Assembly: GCA_017552535.1 (NCBI GenBank)
Contig: JAFZPV010000043.1
Location: forward strand, 1 to 64,000
Direction of reading: 5' to 3'
Length of the DNA: 64,000 nucleotides
Origin: Clostridia bacterium
GTDB lineage: Bacteria > Bacillota > Clostridia > Christensenellales > Aristaeellaceae
In this document: positions 9,851 to 19,928 of the stretch, one piece after another
Numbering within the stretch: the stretch's first letter is position 1
How the letters are laid out: each line of letters opens with the position of its first letter
Notes under the pieces: generated by a model
The model's input: only the letters and a program-made list of their open reading frames with translations
Database searches by the model: none
What the model was told of the DNA's origin: nothing
Translations under genes and position numbers: made by a program

Positions 9851-9890
9851 AGGGGATGGAATGCCCTTGCGTCAGGCGTGTCCATCCCCT
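9851..9890 (-). terminator. Intrinsic terminator after metY
   Basis: Perfect ten-pair stem AGGGGATGGA/TCCATCCCCT (9851-9860 with 9881-9890), extended by a smaller inner GCC/GGC pairing. On the minus strand it is followed by TTTCTTTT. It lies 16 bases beyond the metY stop and closes the long plsX-to-metY unit. Confidence 0.8.
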
Positions 9891-9905
9891 GATTTGCTGT
9901 TCGCT

Positions 9906-11186
9906 TCAGACGGCTTCAAGCGCCTGCTTTACGTCTTCTATCAGATCGGAGCTGGACTCCAGGCCGCAGCTCATGCGCACCATGCCCGCGGGCACGCCGG
10001 CTGAAGCAAGCTGCTCATCTGTCATCTGCCGGTGGGTGGAGGCGGCGGGACACAGGCAGCAGGTCCTGGCGTCGGCCACGTGGGTCTCGATGGCGGCGAG
10101 CCGGAGGGCTTTCATAAAGCGCTCTGCCGCTGCACGGCCGCCCTTGATCTCAAAGCTCACCACGCCGCAGGAGCCCTTGGGCAGATACTTTTGCGCCAGA
10201 CGGTAATACTTGCTGCCGGGCAGGGAGGGGTAGTTCACGGATTCGATCTTTTCGTGCCCGCTCAGGAACTCGGCCATCGCCAGCCCGTTTTCGCAGTGCC
10301 TGGGCATGCGCACGTGCAGGCTCTCCAGGCCCAGGTTCAGGATGAACGCGCTTTGGGGCGACTGCACGGAGCCGAAATCGCGCATCAGCTGGCAGGTGCA
10401 CTTGGTGATAAAGGCCTTTTCCTTCCCGAAGCGCTGGGCGTACACGATGCCGTGATAGCTCTCGTCCGGGGTGCACAGGCCGGGGAACTTGTCCGCACTG
10501 GCCATCCAGTCGAAGCGTCCCATGTCCACGATGGCGCCGCCCACAGCCGCGCCGTGGCCGTCCATGTATTTGGTGGTGGAGTGGGTCACGATGTCCGCGC
10601 CCCATTCGCCGGGGCGGCAGTTGACGGGTGTGGCAAAGGTGTTGTCCACGATGAGGGGCACGCCGTGCTTGTGCGCGAAGGCGGCGAAGCGCTCGATGTC
10701 CAGCACCGTGAGGGCGGGATTGGCGATGGTCTCGCCGAAAACGCACTTGGTATTGGGGCGGAAGGCCTTTTCAAGCTCCTCGTCGTCCGCGTCCGGCGAA
10801 ACGAACGTGACCTCTATGCCCATCTTTGCCATGGTGACGGACAGCAGGTTGAAAGTGCCGCCGTAGATGCCCGACTCCGAGACGATGTGGTCGCCCGCCT
10901 GGCAGATATTGAACAAGGCAAAGAAATTGGCGGCCATGCCGGAGCCCGTGAGCATGGCGCTCGTGCCGCCCTCCAGGGCGCAGATCTTGGCGGCTACCAT
11001 GTCGTTGGTGGGGTTCTGCAGGCGGGAGTAGAAATAACCCTCCGCTTCCAGGTCGAAAAGCCGGCCCATGTCCTCGCTGGTGGCGTATTTGAAGGTGGTG
11101 GACTGGATGATGGGGATCTGCCGGGGTTCGCCGCTTGCGGGCGTATAGCCTGCCTGTACGCAGAGCGTATCCAAATTGAGCGCCAT
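9906..11186 (-). CDS. metY: O-acetylhomoserine sulfhydrylase (PLP enzyme)
   Basis: Probably makes homocysteine from O-acetylhomoserine and sulphide. The 426 residues match MetY and are longer than MetB/MetC (about 380). The N-terminus LDTLCVQAGYTP and the opening IPIIQSTTFKY are typical. The PLP lysine is in THSTTKYMDGHG at about residue 206. YSRLQNPTND, VDNTFATP and the late SCGLESSSDLIEDVKQAL fit the Cys/Met metabolism family. The ribosome site is AGGAGG. Substrate choice between O-acetyl and O-succinyl forms is inferred from length. It ends the operon at a strong terminator. Confidence 0.9.
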   Translation of the reverse strand: MALNLDTLCVQAGYTPASGEPRQIPIIQSTTFKYATSEDMGRLFDLEAEGYFYSRLQNPTNDMVAAKICALEGGTSAMLTGSGMAANFFALFNICQAGDHIVSESGIYGGTFNLLSVTMAKMGIEVTFVSPDADDEELEKAFRPNTKCVFGETIANPALTVLDIERFAAFAHKHGVPLIVDNTFATPVNCRPGEWGADIVTHSTTKYMDGHGAAVGGAIVDMGRFDWMASADKFPGLCTPDESYHGIVYAQRFGKEKAFITKCTCQLMRDFGSVQSPQSAFILNLGLESLHVRMPRHCENGLAMAEFLSGHEKIESVNYPSLPGSKYYRLAQKYLPKGSCGVVSFEIKGGRAAAERFMKALRLAAIETHVADARTCCLCPAASTHRQMTDEQLASAGVPAGMVRMSCGLESSSDLIEDVKQALEAV

Positions 11187-11213
11187 AAGGGACCTCCTGT
11201 TGCTTTTGTTAAA

Positions 11214-12107
11214 TCATGCCTGGACGGGCACGCGCAGACGCACGGCCCTGGGAAGATTGTCGATCACAAAGCGGGTCTCGCCTTTTTCCTGTTCGCCGTC
11301 CAGCGTCCAGTCGGTGTTTTCGCCGGTCTCCACCTCGATGTGGGCGGCGGAATAGAGCTTGAGCATATCGCCGAAGCGCGCCTGCGTGGCCTGCAGGATC
11401 AGCTTGCTGGTGTCGATGGCGTTCTGGGGCGTATCCACCAAAAGCAGCTCGAACTTGCCGTCGTCCAGCTGTACGCGCTCCTCGTCAATGGTGATGATGC
11501 CCGCCAGGGAGGTGGTGTTGCTCACGGAGCCGAAGATGTAATCGCCCTCGAATTCGCCCTCCTCCGTGCGCACCTTCGCATGGATGGGGCGGATGGCGCC
11601 AAGCCCCTTGATGCCCTCCAGAATGTACGCCAGATGGCCCAGGGCGTTTTTGACGTTCTGGGGCGTATCGTAGCTGGCCTTCGTGAAGGCGCCGAAAGAC
11701 GCGGTATACACGAAGCTCCTGCCGTTGAATGAGCCGATGTCCAGCCATCTGTCGCGGCCCGTCACGGCCTCCTTGGCCGCCTGGGTCAGATCGTGGCTGA
11801 GCCCCAGCGTGCTGGCCAGGTCGTTGGTGGTGCCGCAGGGAAGGTATGCGATGGGCAGGTCCGCGCCGCAGCTGAGCAGGCCCGATATGGTCTCGTTCAG
11901 GGTGCCGTCGCCGCCCGCGCAGGCCACCAGGTCATATTCCTTCGCGTACTGCCGGCACAGCTCCGTGGCGTGGCCCGGGTATTCCGTCATCAGCACAGTG
12001 GGCAGATAGTCGTACGCGCAGAAGATCTGCAGTATGTCGCTCAGTTCTTCAGCGGCCTTCCTTTTGCCCGCACAGGGATTTACGAGAAACAGCAGCTTTT
12101 GAGACAT
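11214..12107 (-). CDS. Diacylglycerol/lipid kinase family protein (DagK/YegS type)
   Basis: A 297-residue soluble lipid kinase of the diacylglycerol-kinase catalytic fold. Visible are LVNPCAGKRKA at the start, the nucleotide loop AGGDGTLNETISG (about residues 63-75), and PCGTTNDLASTLGL. These families phosphorylate diacylglycerol or related lipids at the membrane; the true substrate is open. AAGGAG precedes the ATG. The start lies 59 bases inside the 3' end of the upstream membrane-protein gene, an unusually long overlap. Confidence 0.9.
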   Translation of the reverse strand: MSQKLLFLVNPCAGKRKAAEELSDILQIFCAYDYLPTVLMTEYPGHATELCRQYAKEYDLVACAGGDGTLNETISGLLSCGADLPIAYLPCGTTNDLASTLGLSHDLTQAAKEAVTGRDRWLDIGSFNGRSFVYTASFGAFTKASYDTPQNVKNALGHLAYILEGIKGLGAIRPIHAKVRTEEGEFEGDYIFGSVSNTTSLAGIITIDEERVQLDDGKFELLLVDTPQNAIDTSKLILQATQARFGDMLKLYSAAHIEVETGENTDWTLDGEQEKGETRFVIDNLPRAVRLRVPVQA

Positions 12108-12936
12108 GCAGAAAACTCCTTATCCGGTCGCGGGCGCAGTACGCGCACAGCGCGGCGAGAATGATGGTGAGGAAAAGCGAAGCTTCAAGCCCCGCGCCAA
12201 AACCGGTCCACACGGAGCGGGAAACGGCGTAAACGGGACCGTCGGGATAGCCCCCCAGCACGCGGCTGCCCAGCGCAAAGCCGAAGAACAAAAGCGCCTC
12301 CGGCCACAGGGAACGGCTGCTTTCGTACATAAACCAGAACAGTGCTCCGGCAAGCAGGCCGTTTACAACGGGCAATATTCCCATTCCAGGGCCGGTCAGC
12401 ACGAACACCGCAGCCTGCAAAACAGCCGACAGCGCCAAAGCGGCCTTCTTTCCCAGGACCTGATATACGCCCTCGCAGAGGCATCCCCGCAGGAAAAGCG
12501 CCTGGACAAGGGCGAACAGCGCCCAAAGCGCTGCCTGCGCGGCAGAAGCCAAAGCGTAATCCGCTCCCGCGTCCAAACGCAGTTCGTCCAGCATCCTCAA
12601 GAGCCGGACGGAGCCGTATCCCAAAATCGCGGGAAGGATGAACGCGAGGGCGTAGCGCGCTTTGAAGCGGTCGGGCCCGTCCGTAAACAGGCCGCGCAAA
12701 AACAGCAGCGCGCATGCGCCCAGAAGCAGCGCCGACAGGCTGGAAAGCGCATCCGCGTTGTCCGCCAGAAAGCGCATCCATGCCGGCGCCGCTGAGTAGG
12801 TATTGCTGTTCAGGTTCAGCGCCGAAAACATCCGTGACAGCAGGAACAGCCCCAGCACGCGGCCCAGATACATGGCTGTAAGGGCCGCGAAAAGACAGAT
12901 AAGCGCCCTGAACAGGGGGCGGAAGCGCTTTGTCAT
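12049..12936 (-). CDS. CPBP-like polytopic membrane protein, catalytic residues missing
   Basis: 295 residues with about seven hydrophobic segments. The stretch LVQALFLRGCLCEGVYQVLGK followed by a conserved-looking helix resembles the first CPBP (Abi/CAAX-protease) motif EExxFRG, but the two glutamates are replaced by V-Q. The expected second-motif histidine is also absent near PEALLFFGF. If it is a CPBP relative it is probably not a protease. Its ATG overlaps the nucleoside phosphorylase stop (ATGA). The fold assignment is tentative; the membrane nature is clear. Confidence 0.6.
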   Translation of the reverse strand: MTKRFRPLFRALICLFAALTAMYLGRVLGLFLLSRMFSALNLNSNTYSAAPAWMRFLADNADALSSLSALLLGACALLFLRGLFTDGPDRFKARYALAFILPAILGYGSVRLLRMLDELRLDAGADYALASAAQAALWALFALVQALFLRGCLCEGVYQVLGKKAALALSAVLQAAVFVLTGPGMGILPVVNGLLAGALFWFMYESSRSLWPEALLFFGFALGSRVLGGYPDGPVYAVSRSVWTGFGAGLEASLFLTIILAALCAYCARDRIRSFLHVSKAAVSRKSLCGQKEGR

Positions 12937-14240
12937 TCGATCTCCCCGTAGATCAGCGTGGGGGCGGGGCAGGGCTCTTCGGACAAAACCAGGGCGCGGC
13001 GGATATAGGCCTGCGCTGCTTTGACGTCGCTGATCCTGCCCGTGTGCAGGGTGACCAGGCTGTCGCCCTTTTCCACGCGCTCGCCGATGCGCCTGTTCAT
13101 CACAAGGCCCACCGCGGGATCGATCACGTCTTCCTTCTTTTCGCGGCCCGCGCCCAGCGCCTTGGCCGCGTAGCCGATGAGGTTCGTGGATACGCTTTTT
13201 AAGTATCCGCTCTCTTCGGCGCGTATCTCCATGGTAGATTCGGCCTTGGGCAGAAGCGAGGTATCGTATACCGCGCGCTCGTCGCCGCCCTGGTTTTTCA
13301 CCATCTGAGCCAGCTTTTTCAGGCCGGAGCCGTCGCGCAGCTTTTCTTCCAGCATCTTCAGCCCTTCCGCGGCGCTTTGCGCCTTGCCGGCCAGGCGCAG
13401 GATCTGCGCGCCCAGGGCCAGGGAGACGGTCTTCAGGTCCCCTTCGGTGCGCCCGGAGAGGATGTCGATGGCCTCCTCCACCTCCAGGGCGTTGCCTACG
13501 TAGCGGCCCAGGGGCTGGTTCATGTCGGTCACGAGGGCGGCAAATTTCCGCCCCGTGCGGGAGCCGATGTTCACCATGGCTTCCGCCAGATTTCTGGCCT
13601 TCTCCACCGTGGGCATCATGGCGCCGCTGCCGGTCTTTACGTCCAGCACGATCACGTCCGCGCCCGAGGCGAGCTTGTTGCTCAGGATCGAGCTGACGAT
13701 CAGGGGCTGCACATCCACGGTGGCGGTCACGTCCCGCAGGGCGTAGAGCACCTTGTCACAGGGGGCGAGGGAGGCGGTCTGCCCGATGATGGCAAGTCCG
13801 CTTTCGTCCACGGTGCGCATGAAGCGGTCCGTGTCCATGCTTACGGACAGGCCGGGGATCGACTCCAGCTTGTCCAGCGTGCCGCCCGTAAAGCCCAGGC
13901 CGCGCCCGCTCATTTTGGCCACCTTTACGCCGCAGGCCGCCACCAGCGGCACCAGCACCAGGCTCGTGGTGTCGCCCACGCCGCCGGTGGAATGCTTGTC
14001 CACCTTTACGCCGGAAATGGGGCTTAAGTCCAGCATGTCGCCGGAGGCGGCCATTTCCATCGTGAGGTCCACGGTCTCGCGCTCGGTCATGCCGTTGATG
14101 GCGATGGCCATCAGCATGGCGCTGATCTGGTAGTCGGCAAAGCGCGCGCTGGTCACGCCCTGAACGAAATCATGGATCTCTTCCCGGGTAAGCTCGCCGC
14201 CCAGGCGCTTTTTGTACAAAAGATCGTTGATCGCAGCCAT
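12933..14240 (-). CDS. pdp: Pyrimidine-nucleoside phosphorylase
   Basis: Phosphorolysis of uridine, thymidine or deoxyuridine to the base and (deoxy)ribose-1-phosphate, a salvage step. From the ATG at 14240 it is 435 residues, the usual size; the frame extends 11 residues further but without support. KVDKHSTGGVGD, KMSGRGLGFTGGTLDKLE and DVKTGSGAMM are family signatures. The Lys/Met pattern fits the broad-specificity Pdp of Bacillota and not strict thymidine phosphorylase. The ATG follows the isomerase stop by one base; the stop overlaps the next start as ATGA. Confidence 0.93.
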   Translation of the reverse strand: MAAINDLLYKKRLGGELTREEIHDFVQGVTSARFADYQISAMLMAIAINGMTERETVDLTMEMAASGDMLDLSPISGVKVDKHSTGGVGDTTSLVLVPLVAACGVKVAKMSGRGLGFTGGTLDKLESIPGLSVSMDTDRFMRTVDESGLAIIGQTASLAPCDKVLYALRDVTATVDVQPLIVSSILSNKLASGADVIVLDVKTGSGAMMPTVEKARNLAEAMVNIGSRTGRKFAALVTDMNQPLGRYVGNALEVEEAIDILSGRTEGDLKTVSLALGAQILRLAGKAQSAAEGLKMLEEKLRDGSGLKKLAQMVKNQGGDERAVYDTSLLPKAESTMEIRAEESGYLKSVSTNLIGYAAKALGAGREKKEDVIDPAVGLVMNRRIGERVEKGDSLVTLHTGRISDVKAAQAYIRRALVLSEEPCPAPTLIYGEIE

Positions 14241-14241
14241 A

Positions 14242-15207
14242 TCAGGCCCACCACATTCCGCCGTTGGACTCAAACATCATGGTCTCCTTGAGCATGCTGA
14301 TGGCCTTGCCCAGGCCTTCCGGCACGCTCATCAGGCTGTCTTCGTGCTCGATGGAGATGCATCCGTCGTAGCCCACCATGCGCAGGGCGCTCATCATATC
14401 CTTCCAGACCTCGGCGCCGTGGCCGTAGCCCACCGAGCGGAAGATCCAGCTGCGGTGGATCTCGTCGCCGTAATGCTTGGTATCCAGCACGCCGTTCACC
14501 TGGGTATTCAGTTTGTCGATCCTGGTATCCTTGGCGTGGAAATAGAACACCGCTTCGCCCAGATAGCGGATGGCCGCCACGGGATCGATGCCCTGCCAGA
14601 ACAGGTGGCTGGGATCGAAGTTGGCGCCGATGATCGGTCCAACGGCATTTCTGAGCTTCATGAGGGTCTCGGGATTGTATACGCAGAAGCCCGGGTGCAT
14701 CTCGAAGGCGATCTTCCTGACGTTGTGGGCCTTCACGAATTCGGCTTCCTTCTTCCAGTATGGGATCAGCACTTCGTTCCACTGATACTCCAGGATATGG
14801 GTAAAATCGTCCGGCCAGGGGCAGGTGACCCAGTTGGGCGTTTTGTCCTCGGGGCAGCCGCCGGGGCAGCCGGAGAAGGTGACCACGGTGTCCACGCCCA
14901 GCTTTTCTGCCAAAAGCACGGCGTTTTCAAAGTCGTCGTGGAAGGCCTTGGCCACGGCCTTGTCCGGATGCACGGGGTTTCCGTGGGTGGACAGCGCCGC
15001 GATATCGAGCTTGTACTTTTCAAGCGTCGCCTTGAGCGCGTCGATCTTTTCCGGATGGGCCAGAAGGTCCTTGGGGTCACAGTGGGCTTTGCCGGGGAAT
15101 CCGCCGCAGCCGATCTCCACCGCCTGCACGCCCTGATCGGCCAGATACCTGCACGCCTCGTCGAAGGGCCTGTCCTGAAGCAATACCGCAAATACGCTGA
15201 GTTTCAT
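14242..15207 (-). CDS. Sugar phosphate isomerase/epimerase (xylose isomerase-like TIM barrel)
   Basis: 321 residues of the AP-endonuclease-2 / xylose isomerase-like fold. Likely metal ligands are visible in order: Glu of IAFEMHPGF, Asp-His of NFDPSHLFW, His-Asp of FHAKDTR and Glu of ISIEHEDS. Such enzymes isomerise or epimerise sugars and their derivatives; the substrate is unknown. GGAGGAATAG before the ATG lies in the end of the preceding small ORF. It sits in the ftsY-pdp stretch with no other sugar gene, so context does not help. Confidence 0.85.
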   Translation of the reverse strand: MKLSVFAVLLQDRPFDEACRYLADQGVQAVEIGCGGFPGKAHCDPKDLLAHPEKIDALKATLEKYKLDIAALSTHGNPVHPDKAVAKAFHDDFENAVLLAEKLGVDTVVTFSGCPGGCPEDKTPNWVTCPWPDDFTHILEYQWNEVLIPYWKKEAEFVKAHNVRKIAFEMHPGFCVYNPETLMKLRNAVGPIIGANFDPSHLFWQGIDPVAAIRYLGEAVFYFHAKDTRIDKLNTQVNGVLDTKHYGDEIHRSWIFRSVGYGHGAEVWKDMMSALRMVGYDGCISIEHEDSLMSVPEGLGKAISMLKETMMFESNGGMWWA

Positions 15208-15210
15208 ATT

Positions 15211-15363
15211 CTATTCCTCCCGATCTTTTTTGTCGCGATTGATCCCAAACATTTCTTTGAACTGGTTGGCCGGGTTCCACATGCTTTTTTCATACCATCC
15301 CCGCCAGACCGTCCTCGTGGCGATGATCAGCGCTGCAACGATGAAGGGTATAGCGTAAGCCAT
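15211..15363 (-). CDS. Small membrane protein, 50 residues
   Basis: A short frame from ATG at 15363 to TAG at 15211, fitting exactly between ftsY (TGAAATG junction) and the isomerase gene (three-base gap). It begins MAYAIPFIVAALIIATRT, one hydrophobic helix, then WRGWYEKSMWNPANQF and a charged tail KDREE. The end of the ORF carries the isomerase ribosome site. No function is recognised. The fit and the sensible protein make it likely real. Confidence 0.6.
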   Translation of the reverse strand: MAYAIPFIVAALIIATRTVWRGWYEKSMWNPANQFKEMFGINRDKKDREE

Positions 15364-15364
15364 T

Positions 15365-16264
15365 TCAGCCGAAGATCGCGTCGATGAACTCGTCCGCGTT
15401 GAAGGGCTGCATGTCGTCCAGGCCTTCGCCGACGCCTATGTAGCGCACGGGCAGGCCAAGCTCCCGGCGGATGGCCACGGCGATGCCGCCCTTGGCGGTG
15501 CCGTCCAGCTTTGTCAGGATGATGCCGTCCAGCTGGGTCACGTCCTTGAACACGCGCGCCTGGTTCAGGCCGTTCTGGCCGGTGGTAGCGTCCAGCACCA
15601 GCAGGGCGTGGCGGTTCGCCTCGGGATATTCCTTTTCCACCACGCGGGCCATCTTTTTGAGCTCGTCCATCAGGTGCGCCTTGTTGTGCAGGCGGCCCGC
15701 GGTGTCCACGATCATGATGTCTGCGTGGCGGGCTTTGGCCGTCTGTATGCCGTCGAATACCACGCTGGCGGGGTCGGCGCCCTCCTGCCGCTTGACGATG
15801 GGCACGTCCGCCCGCTCGGCCCACACGCTCAGCTGCTCCGCGGCGGCGGCTCGGAAGGTGTCTCCGGCCACGATCACCACGCGGCGGCCGATGGCCTTTA
15901 AGCGGGAAGCGAGCTTGCCGATGGACGTGGTCTTGCCCACGCCGTTCACGCCGATGATGAATATCACCGACGGGCTTTTGAGGCTCATGGGCTCGGCCTT
16001 CATGGAAGCGGCCAGGATTTCTTTAAAGGCGTCGCGGGCTTTGGCGGGATCTTTGATGCTCTTTTCTTCGCAGACGGCCTTCAGCTTCTCTGCGGCCTCA
16101 GTCGCCGTGGCGACGCCCACGTCCGACATCACCAGGATGTCCGTAAGCTCCTCAAAAAAGTCGTCGTCCAGCTCGCGGGTGTTTTCCACCAGCTCGTCCA
16201 TCTGCGCGCCCATCCTGCCGCGGGTGCGGGAAAGGCCTTCTTTGATCTTGCTGAAAAGTCCCAT
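15365..16264 (-). CDS. ftsY: Signal recognition particle receptor FtsY
   Basis: GTPase that docks the SRP-ribosome complex at the membrane. 299 residues, the short form without a long acidic A domain, as in Gram-positives. The N domain is followed by the G domain: P-loop GVNGVGKTT (about 104-112), GDTFRAAAAEQL, DTAGR (about 185) and TKLDGTAKGG (about 249-258). It follows smc by 18 bases, the standard neighbour. Confidence 0.97.
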   Translation of the reverse strand: MGLFSKIKEGLSRTRGRMGAQMDELVENTRELDDDFFEELTDILVMSDVGVATATEAAEKLKAVCEEKSIKDPAKARDAFKEILAASMKAEPMSLKSPSVIFIIGVNGVGKTTSIGKLASRLKAIGRRVVIVAGDTFRAAAAEQLSVWAERADVPIVKRQEGADPASVVFDGIQTAKARHADIMIVDTAGRLHNKAHLMDELKKMARVVEKEYPEANRHALLVLDATTGQNGLNQARVFKDVTQLDGIILTKLDGTAKGGIAVAIRRELGLPVRYIGVGEGLDDMQPFNADEFIDAIFG

Positions 16265-16282
16265 AATGTCCTCCGGTATTTG

Positions 16283-19200
16283 TCAAACGGGCGCGTCCTG
16301 CAGTTTTACGCTCATCAGCTTGCTTACGCCCTTTTCTTCCATGGCTACGCCGTACAGCGCGTCGCAGCGGGCCATCGTGCCCTTGCGGTGGGTGACCACC
16401 ACGAACTGCGTGTTTTCCGAATAGGTCTTGAGATAATCCGCGAAGTTGTCGATGTTCGCGTCGTCCAGCGCGGCCTCGATCTCGTCCAGCATGCAGAAGG
16501 GGGTAGGCTTGAGCTTGAGCATGGCAAACAGGATCGCGATGGCGGTAAGCGCCCTTTCTCCGCCGGACAGAAGCGATAGAAGCTGCAGCTTTTTGCCCGG
16601 GGGCTGCGCCACGATCTCGATGCCGCTGGACAGGGCGTTGGACGGGTCCTCCAGGGACAGATGCGCGTGGCCGCCGCCGAAAAGCTCCGTAAAGGTCTCG
16701 GAGAAGTATGCGTCCAGCTGCTCGAACTGAGACTTGAACTGCTTTTCCATCTTGCCGGCAAGCTCGTCGATGATGCCCAGCAGATCGTCCCTGGCCCGTT
16801 CGAGGTCGTCCTTCTGGGCGGACAGCTCCTCGTAGCGGGCGCTGACCTCCCGGTATTCGTCCATGGCGGACACGTTCACGCTGCCCAGGCTCTTGATCTC
16901 CGTCTTGATGGCGTTTATGCGCTTTTCGCCTTCGGACAGCTTGAAATCCTCGCGCCGGAAAGGTTCCGCGCCTTCCTTGGTGAGCTGATAATCCTCGAAG
17001 ATGCGCCCCGTCAGGTTGTCCAGGTCGCTCTGCACCCGCTGCATGAGCATGTCCGCGCGGTGCTGGCGCTCCGTAAGTTCCTCCGCCTGGCGGTTGAGCG
17101 TTTCCAGTTTTTCGTTTACGGTCCTCAGGGCCTCCTGCGCCTTCAGGCGTTCGCCGTCCGCCGCCTGGAAGCGGGAACGCGTGTCCTCCAAAGACGCCCT
17201 GGCGACGCCGAGTTTTGTTTCGGCTTCCTTCAGAAGCGCTTCGTCCGCGTCCGCCTTTTCCTTTAGCGCGCTTAAGCCGTTTTCGGCCTCGCGCAGCATG
17301 CGGGCGGTATCGCCTTTCTGGGAGGAGAGACGGTCCATCTCGTTCTTCTGCATCTGAGCGTCCTTTTCGGCGGAAGCCAGAAGCACGCGCTCGTCCGAAA
17401 CGGCCTGCCTGAGGGCGTCCACCCGGGGGCGCGCGGCGTTCAGCTCGCTTTGCAGGCGCGCGGCTTTTTCGCGCATCTCGCCGGACGCGTTTTCGTCCTG
17501 CTGCTTCTGCGACAAAAGCTGCTCTTCCTGCCGGCTGATATCCAGCTTGGTCTCGCGCAGGTTTTCCTGCTCGCGCTGTATGGCGTCCATGCGGCCCTGA
17601 TGCAGTGAAAGCGCTTCCTGCGCCTGCGAAAGGTGCGCCTCGGCGCGGGTCACGGCGATCTGCTGCTGATGGAAGGCGTCGAAAGCCTCCTGCCGGTCGC
17701 TTTTGAGATGCGCGCGTTCTTCGGCCAGGCGGCGCAGTTTGTCCTGATGCGCCGCGATGCGCTTGTTCAGTTCCGCCAGGGCCTCGTTGGCTTCCTTGAG
17801 CTCGCGCTCGCGGGACAGGATGCTGGTCACGCGGTTCACCAGGCTGCCGCCTGTCATGGAGCCGCCCACGTTCATCACGCTGCCGTCCAGTGTCACCAGG
17901 CGGAAAGCCTGGCGTCCGGCCCTGTGGATGGGTATGCCGCTTTTCAGGTCTTCGGCGATCACCGTACGCCCCAGCAGGTTTTCGATGATGCCGCGGTATT
18001 TGGGGTCGAAGGCCACCATCTCGCTGGCTACGCCCACGCAGCCCGGCATGGACAGCACCCGGCGCTCGCCCGCGTCCAGCGTGCGTCCCCGCATGGTGCT
18101 GATGGGGAGGAAGGTGGCGCGGCCGAAGTTGTTTTCCTTCAAAAAGTCGATCATGGCGCGGGCGTCGTCCTCGGCGTCCACGATGATGTCCTGCAGCGCG
18201 CTGCCCAGGGCGACCTCCACGGCTTTTTCGATGCGCTTGTCGGCGCGGATCACGTTGGCCACCACGCCGTGCACGCCGGCGCCGCCCAGGCGCTCGGCTT
18301 CCTTCAGCACGCGCCTTACGGACTGGTTATAGCCCTCGTAATCCCGCTGCATCTCCGCCAGCAGCCGCGCGCGGGTATTCACTTCCTGCCTTTCAGCCAG
18401 AAGGCTGTTGGTCTGGCGGGAGATCTCGTCGTATTCTTCGCCCGCTTTGCGCGTGCGCTCGCTCACTTCACGGGTATCGTTTTCAAGCGCCTCCAGCCGT
18501 GAAGTCTCTTCTTTATGCTGGCCTTCGGCGTCCGTCAGCGCGCGCGTGAGCTCCTGCTTTGCGCCCTCGCCGGCCTCAAGCTGGGAAGCTAGGTTCTTGA
18601 TCTGCCCGTCGATGGCCTGCGAAAGGGCCAGAAGCCGCGCCTGCTCGCTGCGTACGTCGCCCAGGCGGTTCATGGCGGCGATCACGTCTTCCTTGGCCTG
18701 CTCGGCGCTGTCTTCCAGCTGCTTTAAGGCTTGCTCGGCTGCTTCCAGTTCGCTGTCGCGCTTTTGGGCGTGCTCTTTCTGTCCGGCAAGCGCTTCCAGG
18801 CTGGTTTTGTACTGCAGTGAGAGCTCTTCTATGCGCCGGTCGATGCCGCTTTCGCCCTCGAGGGCAGCCTGCTTTTCCGTAAGAAGGCGCTGGCGTTCCT
18901 TTTCGTAAGCCTGAAGGCGCTCGCGCAGCACGCCTGCGCTGCCTTCGCCGGCTTCCACCTCGCGGATCATTTCCTGCAGGGCGTCGCGAAGAAGGGCGCT
19001 TTCGTTTTCGCCCTTCGTGAGCTTTTCCTGTTCGCTGTCCCTTTGGACGGCGCAGGAGGAACGCTCTTCATCGCAGGATGCGATCTCGCCGGAAATGGCA
19101 TCGAGCGTTTCGCGGATCTCTTCGATGCGCTGCTGATAGCGCTCGGAGCGCAGCAGAAACGCGTTCAGCTCCAGGTCCTTGAGTTCGTCCCGGAGCGCAA

Positions 19201-19846
19201 GGTATTTCCTGGCGTCCTCGCTCTGCAGCCGCAAAGGCTCCAGGCGTTCCTCCAGGTTTTCCACGATGTCGCTCACCCGGGCCAGGTTCGCGGCGGTGTT
19301 TTCCAGCCGGCGCTCGGCTTCCTGCTTGCGGGTCTTGTATTTTACGATGCCGGCGGCTTCCTCGAACACCTGGCGGCGCTCCTCGGTCTTCTGGGACAGG
19401 ATCTCGTCCACGCGGCCCTGGCCGATGATGGAATAGCCGTCGCGGCCCGTGCCGGTATCGCGGAACAGGTCCACGATGTCCTTCAGGCGGCACTGCTGGC
19501 CGTTTAGCATATACTCGCCGTCGCCCGTGCGGTAGACGCGTCGGGTGACGGATACCTCGGTATAATCGATGGGCAGCGCGCGGTCCTCGTTTTCAAAGGT
19601 GAGGCTGACTTCGCAGTAACCGAGCCTGCGCCGCTTGTCGGTGCCGTTGAAGATCACGTCTTCCATCTTGGAGCCGCGCAGCTGCTTGGCGCTCTGCTCG
19701 CCCAGCACCCAGCGGATGGCGTCGGCGATATTGCTCTTGCCGCAGCCGTTGGGGCCCACGACGCCGGTGACGCCGTGCTCAAAGGTGATCTCCACCTTGT
19801 CCGCGAAGGACTTGAAGCCGTGAATGTAGAGGCGTTTGAGTCTCAT
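16283..19846 (-). CDS. smc: Chromosome segregation ATPase SMC
   Basis: 1187 residues, full length. The N-terminal head has Walker [10 protein letters not shown] (about 32-40). Two long coiled coils flank the hinge (about 510-650, including [13 protein letters not shown]). The C-terminal head has the ABC signature LLSGGERAL (about 1089-1097) and Walker [14 protein letters not shown]. It condenses and segregates the chromosome with ScpAB, which are not in the window. The neighbours rnc and ftsY are standard. Confidence 0.98.
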   Translation of the reverse strand: MRLKRLYIHGFKSFADKVEITFEHGVTGVVGPNGCGKSNIADAIRWVLGEQSAKQLRGSKMEDVIFNGTDKRRRLGYCEVSLTFENEDRALPIDYTEVSVTRRVYRTGDGEYMLNGQQCRLKDIVDLFRDTGTGRDGYSIIGQGRVDEILSQKTEERRQVFEEAAGIVKYKTRKQEAERRLENTAANLARVSDIVENLEERLEPLRLQSEDARKYLALRDELKDLELNAFLLRSERYQQRIEEIRETLDAISGEIASCDEERSSCAVQRDSEQEKLTKGENESALLRDALQEMIREVEAGEGSAGVLRERLQAYEKERQRLLTEKQAALEGESGIDRRIEELSLQYKTSLEALAGQKEHAQKRDSELEAAEQALKQLEDSAEQAKEDVIAAMNRLGDVRSEQARLLALSQAIDGQIKNLASQLEAGEGAKQELTRALTDAEGQHKEETSRLEALENDTREVSERTRKAGEEYDEISRQTNSLLAERQEVNTRARLLAEMQRDYEGYNQSVRRVLKEAERLGGAGVHGVVANVIRADKRIEKAVEVALGSALQDIIVDAEDDARAMIDFLKENNFGRATFLPISTMRGRTLDAGERRVLSMPGCVGVASEMVAFDPKYRGIIENLLGRTVIAEDLKSGIPIHRAGRQAFRLVTLDGSVMNVGGSMTGGSLVNRVTSILSRERELKEANEALAELNKRIAAHQDKLRRLAEERAHLKSDRQEAFDAFHQQQIAVTRAEAHLSQAQEALSLHQGRMDAIQREQENLRETKLDISRQEEQLLSQKQQDENASGEMREKAARLQSELNAARPRVDALRQAVSDERVLLASAEKDAQMQKNEMDRLSSQKGDTARMLREAENGLSALKEKADADEALLKEAETKLGVARASLEDTRSRFQAADGERLKAQEALRTVNEKLETLNRQAEELTERQHRADMLMQRVQSDLDNLTGRIFEDYQLTKEGAEPFRREDFKLSEGEKRINAIKTEIKSLGSVNVSAMDEYREVSARYEELSAQKDDLERARDDLLGIIDELAGKMEKQFKSQFEQLDAYFSETFTELFGGGHAHLSLEDPSNALSSGIEIVAQPPGKKLQLLSLLSGGERALTAIAILFAMLKLKPTPFCMLDEIEAALDDANIDNFADYLKTYSENTQFVVVTHRKGTMARCDALYGVAMEEKGVSKLMSVKLQDAPV

Positions 19847-19882
19847 GCTGATTCTGATCGGTTTTCTTTCTAAAACATGATT

Positions 19883-19907
19883 GCCTTGATCGAAGCTCGG
19901 TCAAGGC
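19883..19907 (-). other. Stem-loop in the rnc-smc gap
   Basis: GCCTTGA (19883-19889) pairs with TCAAGGC (19901-19907), with a small inner CGA/TCG pairing. It lies in the 82-base gap between rnc and smc and has no T-run, so it is more likely a processing or stability element than a terminator. RNase III cleavage is possible given the upstream gene, but this is inference. Confidence 0.4.
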
Positions 19908-19928
19908 GGAACAGTGGGGAATGAGGGT

